Source: Mesorhizobium amorphae (lineage in GTDB: Bacteria > Pseudomonadota > Alphaproteobacteria > Rhizobiales > Rhizobiaceae). From it: 64,000 bases of DNA. The stretch lies in contig QFNI01000014.1 in the NCBI GenBank assembly GCA_003240775.1, forward strand, positions 1 through 64,000, given 5' to 3'. Made by a program: the position numbers and the translations under genes. Below are positions 1-8,209 of the stretch, piece by piece. The notes under the pieces are model-generated. The model did not search any database, was not told the origin of the DNA, and saw only the letters and a list, made by a program, of their open reading frames with translations. Within the stretch, counting starts at the first letter, position 1. Every line of letters starts with the position of its first letter.

Positions 1-92
1 ACGCCGCTTTCCTCGAGCCGGCAGGACGCGCCGGCGGAAGCGGGCGCGGCGAGCCGCGTGGCCGCGTTGGTGGTCCAGCCGAACTCAGCCAC
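1..92 (-). CDS. mgdD: N-methylglutamate dehydrogenase gamma subunit (SoxG-like), N-terminal fragment
   Basis: Only the first 30 or so codons lie inside the window. A GTG at 90-92 starts a frame reading M-A-E-F-G-W-T-T-N, which runs off the left edge without a stop. The start overlaps the end of mgdC (stop 85-87) by 8 bases, as expected for a translationally coupled last subunit gene. In heterotetrameric sarcosine oxidase and N-methylglutamate dehydrogenase operons, the gamma (SoxG/MgdD) gene follows the alpha gene directly. The fragment is too short for a motif, so the call rests on position, overlap and an open frame. A different small gene is possible. Confidence 0.55.
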   Translation of the reverse strand, partial: MAEFGWTTNAATRLAAPASAGASCRLEESG

Positions 93-3000
93 GCTGGCGT
101 CCTCCCTCGGGGTCGTAGAAGACGGGCGAGCAGATCTCGCCCTCGTAGTCTTCGTTGCGCAGGGGATCATAGATCCGCACGGTCTCGCCGATGCGCTCGC
201 GGCCACGCGAAACAAGCGCCAGGCCCAGCCAGCGGTTGAAAATCGGCGAGAAGCAGACGGAAGTGACGTAGCCGCCATCCGTGAGCGGGCCGGGCTCGAC
301 GCCGCGGGCGATGACGTGAGCGCCCGAGCGCAGGCGCTGGGAGGGCGCGGTGGGGCGGATGCCGACCACGACCTGGCGGTCCGCGCGGACGAGTTCGGGA
401 CGGGCGGCCATGACGCGGCCGACATAGTCCTTCTTCTTGGACATCATCTTGCCCAGGCCAAGGTCATCGGCGGTGGTGGTGCCGTTGAGCTCGGGGCCGG
501 CGACGTGTCCCTTCTCGATGCGCATGACGCCGAGCGCTTCCGTGCCGTAGGGCACGACGCCGAAAGGCTCGCCCGCGCGCATCAGGTTCTCCGCCATGGC
601 GGCGCCGTAGCGGGCGGGAACCGCGATCTCGAAGGCCAGCTCGCCCGAGAACGAGATGCGGAAGAGCCGCGCCTTCATCCCGCCGCGAAGCTGCACCTCG
701 CGCGCGGCCATGAAGGGGAAGCCCGCATCCGAGAGGTCTTCGGCGGGGTCCACGATGTTTTGGAGGAGTTCGCGCGTCCGGGGGCCGGCGATCGAGAACT
801 GCGCCCACTGGTCGGTGGCCGAGGCCAGCTGCACGTCGAGTTCGGGCCAGAGCACCTGGCGGCAATATTCGAGATGCGCCATCACCGGGCCCGCCTTGGC
901 CGTCGTGGTGGTGACGAAATAGCGGTCCTCGGCAAGCCGCGAGGTGGTGCCGTCGTCCATGACGAAACCGTCCTCGCGCAGCATGATGCCGTAGCGCGCC
1001 TTGCCCACCGCAAGGGTGGAGAAGGTGTTGCCATAGACGCGGTCGAGGAAGCGGCCGGCATCGGGGCCGTGCACGTCGATCTTGCCGAGCGTGGAGACGT
1101 CGCAGAAGCCGACGCGCTCGCGCACGGCGCGAACCTCGCGGCAGACGGATTCCAGCCAGTCCTTCTCGCCGGGTTCCGGATACCACTGGGCGCGCTTCCA
1201 CAGGCCGACATCCACGAACACCGCGCCGCGCTTCTGGGCCCAATGGTGGGAGGGCGGCAGGCGGGTGGCGTGGAAGTGCTCGTCGCGGTTGGTGCCGGCA
1301 AAGGCTGCGATGGCGACCGGCACCTGGGGCGGGCGGTAGATGGTGGTGCCCGTTTCGGGAATGCCCAGGCCCTTGGCTTCGGCGAGAATGGCCAGGCCGT
1401 TGACGTTGGACGTCTTGCCCTGGTCGGTCGCCATGCCGAGCGTCGTGTAGCGCTTGAGATGCTCGACGGAATCGAAGCCCTCGCGCGCGGCGAGCGCGAT
1501 GTCGCCTGCGGTCACGTCGTGCTGGAAGTCGACGAAGGCCTTGCCCTTGCCTTTGACCTGCCAGAGCGGACGGATCGTGTAGGCCTCGTCGTCGGCCTGC
1601 GGCGCGGTGCCCGCCGAGCGCTCGAAGCCGAGCGCGGAAGCGGCCTCGGCGCCGGCGGCGAAGCCCTGGCCGAGGGCCGCGCCCAGGCCGAAGGCGCCGT
1701 TCGCGGCACCCACCATCGCCATGCCCGGCGGGCAGGCGCCAGGCACGAAGGCCGCGATCTCGGAGCGCCATTCCGGCCGCCCGCGATGGTAGCAGGACAA
1801 GCCGACATGCGGGTTCCAGCCGCCCGAGACGGCCAGGCAATCGGCATCGATGCGCTCGGTGCCGCCATTGCCGAGCGCGACCTCGATGCGCGACAGGCCG
1901 GCCTTGCCGCCGGACACGCCGGACACTTCGCCCGACAGCACGCGGCCGCCATGGGCGCGGGTCGTCGAGTGGAGGCCGCGCGGGTCGATCACGGCCGCCA
2001 CTTCGGCGCCGGCCGCGCGGATCGCGTCCGCCGTGCGCCAGCCGTCGTCGTTGTTGGTGAAGACGGCGATGCGCTTGCCCGGCAGGGCGGCGTAGCGGTT
2101 GATGTAGGTGCGCACGGCACCCGCCATCATCACGCCGGGACGGTCGTTGCCGGGGAAGACGATGGGGCGCTCGACGGCGCCGGCCGCGACCACGGCGCGC
2201 TTGGCCACGATGCGCCACAGGCGCTGGCGGGGGGTGTGGGCGGGGGCAGTGGCCAAATGGTCGGACACGCGCTCGAGCGCGCCGTAGGTGCCGCCGTCAT
2301 AGACGCCGAACACGGTGGTGCGGGTCATGATGCGGACGCAAGAGAGGCTTTCCAGCTCGGCCAACGCGCCCTCCACCCATTCGGCGGCGGGCATCCCGTC
2401 GATCGTGCCGCCTTCGGACAGGAGGCGGCCGCCCAGGCGATGGTCGTCGTCGCACAGGATCACGCGCGCGCCGCCGCGGCCTGCGGCAAGGGCAGCCGCG
2501 AGGCCGGCTGGTCCGCCGCCGGCGACCAGCACGTCGCAATGGGCCCAGGCCTTCTCGTAGCGGTCGGGATCGGCCTCGCCGCTCGCGCTGCCCAGGCCCG
2601 CCGCGCGGCGGATCGCGGGCTCGTAGACGGCTTCCCAGAACTTCGCCGGCCACATGAAGGTCTTGTAGTAGAAGCCCGCGACGAAGATCGGCGAGAACAG
2701 CGAGTTGATCGAGCCGACATCGAAGGAGAGGTTCGGCCAGCGGTTCTGGCTCTTGGCTTCGAGCCCGTCATAGAGCTCGATCGTGGTGGCCTTGGTGTTG
2801 GGCTCGCGGTGGGCGCCCGAGCGCAGCTCTACCAGCGCGTTGGGCTCTTCGGCGCCTGCCGTCATGATGCCGCGGGGGCGGTGATACTTGAAGGAGCGGG
2901 CGACGAGCTTGACGCCGTTGGCGACCAGCGCGGACGCGAGCGTGTCGCCCGCATAGCCCGTCATGCGCGCGCCGTCGAAGGTGAAGGACAGCGCTTTCGT

Positions 3001-3114
3001 GCGGTCGACGAGACCGCCCGTGGCGAGGCGGGCGGGTTGGGCCGCGGTGCGCGCGGGCGCGGGAATCGCGGCGCTTTCGCGCGCCACGGGGCCGGAATGG
3101 GTCACATCGACCAT
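85..3114 (-). CDS. mgdC: N-methylglutamate dehydrogenase alpha subunit (SoxA-like)
   Basis: The protein has 1009 residues, the usual length of the large subunit of heterotetrameric sarcosine oxidase-type enzymes. It begins with a 2Fe-2S-like/Fer2_4-type region (about 35-115), followed by a dinucleotide-binding fold with G-G-G-P-A-G at 199-204. A long C-terminal GcvT-like aminomethyl/tetrahydrofolate domain occupies about the last 400 residues. Its start overlaps the stop of mgdB (TGATG). On its own it would be called sarcosine oxidase alpha subunit. Placed behind mgsABC and gmaS it is better read as the dehydrogenase that releases formaldehyde (or methylene-tetrahydrofolate) and glutamate from N-methylglutamate in the cytoplasm. 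The assignment to N-methylglutamate rather than sarcosine is inferred from context. Confidence 0.88.
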   Translation of the reverse strand: MVDVTHSGPVARESAAIPAPARTAAQPARLATGGLVDRTKALSFTFDGARMTGYAGDTLASALVANGVKLVARSFKYHRPRGIMTAGAEEPNALVELRSGAHREPNTKATTIELYDGLEAKSQNRWPNLSFDVGSINSLFSPIFVAGFYYKTFMWPAKFWEAVYEPAIRRAAGLGSASGEADPDRYEKAWAHCDVLVAGGGPAGLAAALAAGRGGARVILCDDDHRLGGRLLSEGGTIDGMPAAEWVEGALAELESLSCVRIMTRTTVFGVYDGGTYGALERVSDHLATAPAHTPRQRLWRIVAKRAVVAAGAVERPIVFPGNDRPGVMMAGAVRTYINRYAALPGKRIAVFTNNDDGWRTADAIRAAGAEVAAVIDPRGLHSTTRAHGGRVLSGEVSGVSGGKAGLSRIEVALGNGGTERIDADCLAVSGGWNPHVGLSCYHRGRPEWRSEIAAFVPGACPPGMAMVGAANGAFGLGAALGQGFAAGAEAASALGFERSAGTAPQADDEAYTIRPLWQVKGKGKAFVDFQHDVTAGDIALAAREGFDSVEHLKRYTTLGMATDQGKTSNVNGLAILAEAKGLGIPETGTTIYRPPQVPVAIAAFAGTNRDEHFHATRLPPSHHWAQKRGAVFVDVGLWKRAQWYPEPGEKDWLESVCREVRAVRERVGFCDVSTLGKIDVHGPDAGRFLDRVYGNTFSTLAVGKARYGIMLREDGFVMDDGTTSRLAEDRYFVTTTTAKAGPVMAHLEYCRQVLWPELDVQLASATDQWAQFSIAGPRTRELLQNIVDPAEDLSDAGFPFMAAREVQLRGGMKARLFRISFSGELAFEIAVPARYGAAMAENLMRAGEPFGVVPYGTEALGVMRIEKGHVAGPELNGTTTADDLGLGKMMSKKKDYVGRVMAARPELVRADRQVVVGIRPTAPSQRLRSGAHVIARGVEPGPLTDGGYVTSVCFSPIFNRWLGLALVSRGRERIGETVRIYDPLRNEDYEGEICSPVFYDPEGGRQRG

Positions 3115-3419
3115 CAGTTGGCTCCCTCGGAAACGGCGGCGCCCGCGCCGGGCGCGGGCTCGACCGAAAGGATCTCGTGGGTCACGGTGTTGCGGTGGGC
3201 GACGAGCCAGGAGCGGCAGCCGCCGCCGTGATACCAGAGCTCGTGCATGGGCCCGGCCACGTTGTCGCGCAGATAGACGTAGTCGAAGAAGGCGGCCTCG
3301 GTGCCTGCAGGAAGCTCGGCGCTCTCGGCGGCATAAGTGGGCCGGCGGGGGCTCGCGTCACCCAGATAGGTGAACTCCGAAGACTCCCGCTCGCCGCAGA
3401 AGGGGCATGGGATGCGCAT
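3114..3419 (-). CDS. mgdB: N-methylglutamate dehydrogenase delta subunit (SoxD-like)
   Basis: This 101-residue protein has the delta-subunit signature of sarcosine oxidases: a zinc site made from C5-P-F-C8 near the N terminus plus H59 and C68 in the M-H-E-L-W-Y-H-G-G-G-C stretch. The family length is about 90-110 residues, so it is intact. It lies 15 bases after mgdA and overlaps mgdC by one base, which points to coupled translation and stoichiometric assembly of the heterotetramer. Known delta subunits are structural and contact the alpha subunit. No separate regulation is visible. Confidence 0.9.
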   Translation of the reverse strand: MRIPCPFCGERESSEFTYLGDASPRRPTYAAESAELPAGTEAAFFDYVYLRDNVAGPMHELWYHGGGCRSWLVAHRNTVTHEILSVEPAPGAGAAVSEGAN

Positions 3420-3434
3420 GGGTCGAGCCTTCCC

Positions 3435-4685
3435 TCAGTGCAGGTTGGGCTGGGCGCCAACGCCCTTTTCGTCGATCACGGCGCCGCGCTGGAAACGGTC
3501 GAGGCGGAAGAGTGCGGCCTCGGGATGCGTCTCGTCGCGCGCCAGCAGATGGGCGAAGGTGAAGCCGGAAGCGGGTGTCGCCTTGAAGCCGCCATAGCAC
3601 CAGCCGGCATTGATGTAGAGGCCATCGATTCCGCTCTTGTCGATGATGGGCGAGCCGTCCATCGACATGTCCATGACGCCGCCCCACTGGCGCAGCAGGC
3701 GCACGCGGCCGATGGCCGGCATGAGCGCCATGCCGCCTTCGCAGACATCTTCCATGACCGGCATGTTGCCGCGCTGGGCATAGGAGTTGTAGCCGTCGAT
3801 GTCGCCGCCGAAGACGAGGCCGCCCTTGTCGGACTGCGACACGTAGAAGTGGCCCGCACCGAAGGTGATGACGCCGGGGATGAGCGGCTTGATGGCTTCG
3901 GACACGAAGGCCTGGAGCACGTGGCTCTCGATGGGCAGGCGCATGCCCGCCATGGCCGCGACCCGGCCCGAATTGCCAGCGACGGCCATGCCGACCTTGT
4001 TGGCCAGGATCGTGCCGCGCGCGGTCTCGACGCCCGTGACGCGGCCGTTCTCGCGCACGAAGCCCGTGACCTCGCAGTTCTGGAGGATGTCGACGCCGAG
4101 CCTGTCGGCGGCGCGCGCATAGCCCCAGACCACCGCGTCGTGGCGGGCCGTGCCCGCACGCTTCTGGAGCAGGCCGCCCATCACGGGGAAGCGGGAATTG
4201 TTGAAGTTGAGGAAGGGCATCATGCTCTTGACCGCATCGCGGTCGAGAAGCTCGGAATCGATGCCGTTGATGCGCATGGTGTTGCCGCGCCGCGCATAGG
4301 CATCGCGCTGGCCGTCGGAATGGAAGAGGTTCACGATGCCGCGCTGGGACACCATCGTGTTGTAGTTGAGGTCCTGCTCCATGCGCTCCCAGAGCTTCAT
4401 GGATAATTCGTAGAAGCCGACATTGCCGGGCAGGCCGTAATTGGAGCGGATGATGGTGGTGTTGCGGCCCGCATTGCCCGAACCGATCCAGCCCTTCTCC
4501 ACCACGGCCACGTTGCGGATGCCGTGGTCGCGGGCGAGGTGGAAGGCGGTGGCGAGGCCATGCCCGCCGCCGCCGATGACGATCACGTCGTAGGATTTCT
4601 TGGGCACCGGGTCGCGCCAGGCACGGGTCCAGTTGCGGTGGCCCGTCAGCGCGTTCTTGGCGAGCGAGAAGATCGAGTAATTCAT
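3435..4685 (-). CDS. mgdA: N-methylglutamate dehydrogenase beta subunit (SoxB-like FAD oxidoreductase)
   Basis: From the ATG at 4685 the protein has 416 residues, matching SoxB-type beta subunits. The start gives M-N-Y-S-I-F-S-L and is preceded by AAGG. The open frame continues further upstream but only as the antisense of nothing homologous, so the longer start is rejected. A FAD-binding motif G-G-G-G-H-G-L-A lies at about residues 38-45, within D-V-I-V-I-G. The DAO-type fold carries the amine-oxidising flavin site. It follows gmaS by 44 bases and leads the mgdABCD subunit block. By family it oxidises secondary N-methyl amino acids; by context the substrate should be N-methylglutamate. Confidence 0.9.
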   Translation of the reverse strand: MNYSIFSLAKNALTGHRNWTRAWRDPVPKKSYDVIVIGGGGHGLATAFHLARDHGIRNVAVVEKGWIGSGNAGRNTTIIRSNYGLPGNVGFYELSMKLWERMEQDLNYNTMVSQRGIVNLFHSDGQRDAYARRGNTMRINGIDSELLDRDAVKSMMPFLNFNNSRFPVMGGLLQKRAGTARHDAVVWGYARAADRLGVDILQNCEVTGFVRENGRVTGVETARGTILANKVGMAVAGNSGRVAAMAGMRLPIESHVLQAFVSEAIKPLIPGVITFGAGHFYVSQSDKGGLVFGGDIDGYNSYAQRGNMPVMEDVCEGGMALMPAIGRVRLLRQWGGVMDMSMDGSPIIDKSGIDGLYINAGWCYGGFKATPASGFTFAHLLARDETHPEAALFRLDRFQRGAVIDEKGVGAQPNLH

Positions 4686-4729
4686 CGGCCTTGACTGTTC
4701 CGCCCCGGACCCGCGCCCGGACGGACCTC

Positions 4730-6064
4730 TCAGATGTCGAGCGTGTTGTCGCGTTCCCACTGGGTGAAGTGGGAGGCGTATGAATTCCATTCGTTGTGCT
4801 TGAGCTTGAGGTAGGCGGCCGAGAATTCGGGACCCAGCGCCTGCTTCAGTTCCTCGTCCCCGTCGAAGGCGCGCAGCGCGTCGAGGAGGTTGAGGGGGAG
4901 CTTCACGCCGTGGGTGACGGTGTGGCCTTCCTTGTACATGTCGATGTCCGAGCGCGGGCCGGGATCGGCGTCCTTGCGCATGCCCGAGACGCCGGCAGCC
5001 ATCACGGCCGCCTGCATCAGATAGGGGTTGGCCGCGCCGTCGGGCAGGCGGAACTCGAAGCGGCCGGGGCCGGGCACGCGCACCATGTGGGTGCGGTTGT
5101 TGCCGGTCCAGGTGACGGAGTTCGGCGCCCAGGTCGCGCCCGAGATCGTGCGCGGCGCGTTGATGCGCTTGTAGGAGTTCACCGTGGGGTTGGTGATGGC
5201 CGCCAGGCCGGCCGCATGGCGCATGATGCCGCCCAGAAACGTCTTGCCGCGGGCGGACAGGCCGAGCTCGGCATCCTTGTCGGCGAAGACGTTGGTCTTG
5301 CCTTCCTTGTCCCACACGGAGATGTGCATGTGGCAGCCGTTGCCCGTCAGGCCCTGGAAGGGCTTGGGCATGAAGGTGGCGCGCAAGCCATGCTTTTCGG
5401 CGACCGAGCGCACCATGAACTTGAAGAAGGAGTGCTTGTCGGCGGTGGGCAGCGCGTCGTCGAAGGCCCAGTTCATCTCGAACTGGCCGTTGGCGTCCTC
5501 GTGGTCGTTCTGGTAGGCGCCCCAGCCGAGCTCGAGCATGTAGTCGCAGATTTCGGCGATCACGTCATAGCGGCGCATCACGGCCTGCTGGTCGTAGCAG
5601 GGCTTGGAGGCGGTGTCGGCGGCGTCGGAAATCTCTCTGCCGTCGGGCGAGATCAGGAAGAACTCGGCCTCGACGCCGGTCTTGACGTAGCAGCCTTCGG
5701 CGGCGGCATCGGCCATCACGCGCTTGAGCGTGTTGCGCGGCGCCTGCTCGACGCTCTTGCCTTCCATCACGCAGTCGGAGGCGACCCAGGCCACTTCGGG
5801 CTTCCAGGGAAGCTGGATCACCGAGGACGCGTCCGGCACGGCGAGCATGTCGGGGTGGGCGGGCGTCAGGTCGAGCCAGGTGGCGAAGCCCGCGAAGCCC
5901 GCGCCGTCCTTCGCCATGTCCGCGATGGCCTGGGAGGGAACGAGCTTGGCCCGCTGCCCGCCGAACAGGTCGGTGTAGGACACCATGAAATACTTGACGC
6001 CGCGCTCGCGCGCGAAATCCGCGAGATCGATCGCGGGCTTGGCTGCGCTGTCAATCTTCCCCAT
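4730..6064 (-). CDS. gmaS: Gamma-glutamylmethylamide synthetase (glutamine synthetase-like)
   Basis: The 444-residue protein belongs to the glutamine synthetase superfamily in the GlnT/type III-like branch. It shows a GS catalytic-domain ATP/metal region with V-E-A-E-F-F at about 133-138, N-G-C-H-M-H around 247-252, and the N-P-T-V-N-S-Y-K-R loop near 306-314. In the N-methylglutamate pathway GmaS makes gamma-glutamylmethylamide from glutamate, methylamine and ATP. The gene stands between mgsC and mgdA, the expected position for gmaS. A GGGAG ribosome site lies 8-12 bases before the ATG. The alternative is a GlnT glutamine synthetase; local context favours GmaS. Confidence 0.85.
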   Translation of the reverse strand: MGKIDSAAKPAIDLADFARERGVKYFMVSYTDLFGGQRAKLVPSQAIADMAKDGAGFAGFATWLDLTPAHPDMLAVPDASSVIQLPWKPEVAWVASDCVMEGKSVEQAPRNTLKRVMADAAAEGCYVKTGVEAEFFLISPDGREISDAADTASKPCYDQQAVMRRYDVIAEICDYMLELGWGAYQNDHEDANGQFEMNWAFDDALPTADKHSFFKFMVRSVAEKHGLRATFMPKPFQGLTGNGCHMHISVWDKEGKTNVFADKDAELGLSARGKTFLGGIMRHAAGLAAITNPTVNSYKRINAPRTISGATWAPNSVTWTGNNRTHMVRVPGPGRFEFRLPDGAANPYLMQAAVMAAGVSGMRKDADPGPRSDIDMYKEGHTVTHGVKLPLNLLDALRAFDGDEELKQALGPEFSAAYLKLKHNEWNSYASHFTQWERDNTLDI

Positions 6065-6091
6065 CGAAGACTCCCATTACCGAAAGATGTT

Positions 6092-6131
6092 CGCGGTCCC
6101 GGCCGGTTTTTTGATGGCACGTCGGACCGCG
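6092..6131. repeat. Inverted repeat in the mgsC-gmaS gap
   Basis: Eight-base perfect arms (CGCGGTCC at 6092-6099 and GGACCGCG at 6124-6131) flank a 24-base spacer containing a T6 run on the plus strand. This lies in the 80-base gap between mgsC and gmaS, the longest gap in the mgs-gma-mgd operon apart from none comparable. It could be an mRNA processing or stability hairpin that sets different levels of upstream and downstream cistrons. Function is inferred only. Confidence 0.4.
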
Positions 6132-6144
6132 GCGATGAAATTCC

Positions 6145-7473
6145 CTAGAAGCCGGTCTTGCCCGGAATCCATTCCGTGCCGGCGAGCGGCACCTGGGCCA
6201 TGGCGGCTGCCTCGATGGTGAGCGCGCACAGGTCCTCGGGCTCGAGGTTGTGCACGTGGTTCTTGCCGCAAGCGCGCGCGATGGTCTGCGCTTCCAGCGT
6301 CATCACCTTGAGGTAGTTGGCGAGGCGGCGGCCCGCCGCCACGGGATCGACGCGCGTCATCAGTTCCGCGTCCTGGGTGGTGATGCCCGCGGGATCGCGG
6401 CCCTCGTGCCAGTCGTCATAGGCGCCGGCCACCGTGCCGAGCGCCTCGTATTCGGCTTCCCAGCGGGGGTCGTTGTCGCCGAGCGCGACAAGGGCCGCCG
6501 AGCCGACCGAAACCGCATCGGCACCGAGCGCCAAGGCCTTTGCCACATCCGCGCCGTTGCGGATGCCGCCCGAGACGATCAGCTGCACCTTGCGGTGCAT
6601 GCCCAAATCCTGGAGCGCCTTCACGGCCGGGCGGATGCAGGCGAGCGTGGGCTGGCCGACATTCTCGATGAACACTTCCTGGGTGGCGGCGGTGCCGCCC
6701 TGCATGCCGTCGAGCACGACCACATCGGCGCCCGCCTTCACGGCAAGTGCGGTGTCGTAATAGGGGCGCGCGCCGCCGACCTTGACGTAGATCGGCTTTT
6801 CCCAGTCGGTGATCTCACGCAACTCGCCGATCTTGATCTCGAGATCGTCGGGGCCGGTCCAGTCGGGGTGGCGGCAGGCGGAGCGCTGGTCGATGCCCTG
6901 GGGCAGGTTGCGCATCTCGGCGACGCGGGGGCTGATCTTCTGGCCGAGCAGCATGCCGCCGCCGCCGGGCTTCGCCCCTTGGCCGACCACGACCTCGATC
7001 GCATCCGCACGGCGCAGATCGCGTGGGTTCATGCCGTAACGCGAGGGAAGATACTGGTAGACGAGGATCGAGGAATGGCCGCGCTCCTCTTCGGTCATGC
7101 CGCCGTCACCCGTGGTGGTGGAGGTGCCCGAAAGGGTTGCGCCGCGGCCGAGCGCTTCCTTGGCAGGACCCGACAGCGAGCCGAAGGACATGCCCGCGAT
7201 CGTGATCGGGATCTTGAGCGTGATCGGCTTCTTGGCGAAGCGGGTGCCGAGCACGACGGTGGTGTCGCACTTCTCGCGATAGCCTTCGAGCGGATAGCGC
7301 GAGATCGAGGCGCCCAGAAACAGGAGGTCGTCGAAGTGGGGCACCTTGCGCTTCGCGCCGGCGCCGCGGATGTCGTAGATGCCGGTGGTCGCCGCGCGGC
7401 GGATCTCCGACATCGTGTAGTCGTCGAAGGTCGCGGACTTGCGCGGCGTGGTGGGCGGATTGTGATAGCTCAT
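6145..7473 (-). CDS. mgsC: N-methylglutamate synthase subunit C (glutamate synthase FMN-domain-like, GlxD-like)
   Basis: The 442-residue protein corresponds to the central FMN-binding and iron-sulfur domain of the glutamate synthase large subunit. It has the typical stretches G-M-S-F-G-S-L-S near 112-119, G-E-G-G (here G-D-G-G-M), G-A-K-P-G-G-G-G-M-L-L near 179-189, and D-G-M-Q-G-G-T-A-A-T around 263-272. It lacks the glutaminase and GXGXG domains, which are supplied by the two genes just upstream. In the N-methylglutamate pathway, the MgsABC trio transfers the methylamino group to form N-methylglutamate. A GAGG site precedes the ATG. A second name for such genes is glxD. Confidence 0.88.
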   Translation of the reverse strand: MSYHNPPTTPRKSATFDDYTMSEIRRAATTGIYDIRGAGAKRKVPHFDDLLFLGASISRYPLEGYREKCDTTVVLGTRFAKKPITLKIPITIAGMSFGSLSGPAKEALGRGATLSGTSTTTGDGGMTEEERGHSSILVYQYLPSRYGMNPRDLRRADAIEVVVGQGAKPGGGGMLLGQKISPRVAEMRNLPQGIDQRSACRHPDWTGPDDLEIKIGELREITDWEKPIYVKVGGARPYYDTALAVKAGADVVVLDGMQGGTAATQEVFIENVGQPTLACIRPAVKALQDLGMHRKVQLIVSGGIRNGADVAKALALGADAVSVGSAALVALGDNDPRWEAEYEALGTVAGAYDDWHEGRDPAGITTQDAELMTRVDPVAAGRRLANYLKVMTLEAQTIARACGKNHVHNLEPEDLCALTIEAAAMAQVPLAGTEWIPGKTGF

Positions 7474-7489
7474 CGGAACCTCGGGCCGC

Positions 7490-8206
7490 TCAGTAGGCGT
7501 CGGCGTTGTCGATGTTGAAATTGTAGAGCTTGCGGGCCGAGCCGTAGCGGCGGAACTCTTCAGGCTTGGCGTCTACGCCGGCGCGGGCGAGCAGATCGCG
7601 CAAAATCTCGTGGTGCTCAGGGCGCATTTCTTTTTCGATGCAGTCCGCGCCCAGGCTCTTCACCGTGCCGCGCACGAAGAGGCGGGCCTCGTAGATCGAG
7701 TCGCCCAGCGCCTCGCCCGCATTGCCGAGCACGACCAGGTTGCCGGACTGCGCCATGAAGGCCGACATGTGGCCGACATTGCCGCCCACCACGATGTCGA
7801 TGCCCTTCATCGAGATGCCGCAGCGCGACGACGCGTTGCCCTTGATCACGAGAAGGCCGCCGCGGCCGGTGGCGCCCGCATATTGCGAGGCGTCGCCCTC
7901 GATCACGACAGTGCCCGCCATCATGTTCTCGGCCACGCCCGGACCGGCCGAACCGTGGACGGTGATCTCGCCCTGGTCGTTCATGCCGCCGCAGTAGTAG
8001 CCGACCGAGCCGCGCACATCGACGGACACGCGATGCGCGATGCCGACGGCGACGGAGTGCGCGCCGCCGGGGTTGAGCACTTCCCAGGCGGTCTCGTTGC
8101 CGCCTTCACGGATGTCGTGCAGCGCCTGGTTGAGATCGCGCGTGGTGACCTGCGAGAGGTCGAACACCTGCGCGTAGGACGTGTCCGCCAGCTTGGTCGC
8201 GTGCAT
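7490..8206 (-). CDS. mgsB: N-methylglutamate synthase subunit B (GXGXG beta-helix domain, GlxC-like)
   Basis: The 238-residue protein matches the C-terminal GXGXG right-handed beta-helix domain of glutamate synthase. It shows a run of glycine-rich turns (for example G-S-A-G-P-G-V-A, Y-A-G-A-T-G-R-G-G, K-G-N-A-S-S-R-C-G and G-G-N-V-G-H-M) from about residue 75 to 190. It has no catalytic motif of its own and should be a structural scaffold between the MgsA amidotransferase and MgsC flavin modules. It begins 3 bases after the mgsA stop and has a GGGAG ribosome site. Equivalent genes are also called glxC. Confidence 0.87.
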   Translation of the reverse strand: MHATKLADTSYAQVFDLSQVTTRDLNQALHDIREGGNETAWEVLNPGGAHSVAVGIAHRVSVDVRGSVGYYCGGMNDQGEITVHGSAGPGVAENMMAGTVVIEGDASQYAGATGRGGLLVIKGNASSRCGISMKGIDIVVGGNVGHMSAFMAQSGNLVVLGNAGEALGDSIYEARLFVRGTVKSLGADCIEKEMRPEHHEILRDLLARAGVDAKPEEFRRYGSARKLYNFNIDNADAY

Positions 8207-8209
8207 GGG

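Noticed and set aside
58..3231. A 1057-codon plus-strand open frame opposite mgdC
   Set aside because: It is antisense to a clearly recognised protein. High GC removes stops in the opposite frames, and the translation is Ala/Arg/Gly/His-rich with no family pattern. The same applies to the long antisense frames over gmaS, mgsA, the Wzc-like gene, cysNC and hemY.
85..4685. Plain heterotetrameric sarcosine oxidase soxBDAG
   Set aside because: Sequence alone allows it, but the mgsABC-gmaS genes directly upstream in the same operon make N-methylglutamate dehydrogenase the better reading.
4686..5315. N-terminal extension of the SoxB-like gene to 626 residues
   Set aside because: The extra residues are an off-frame reading of gmaS. 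The ATG at 4685 gives the normal family length and a plausible ribosome site.
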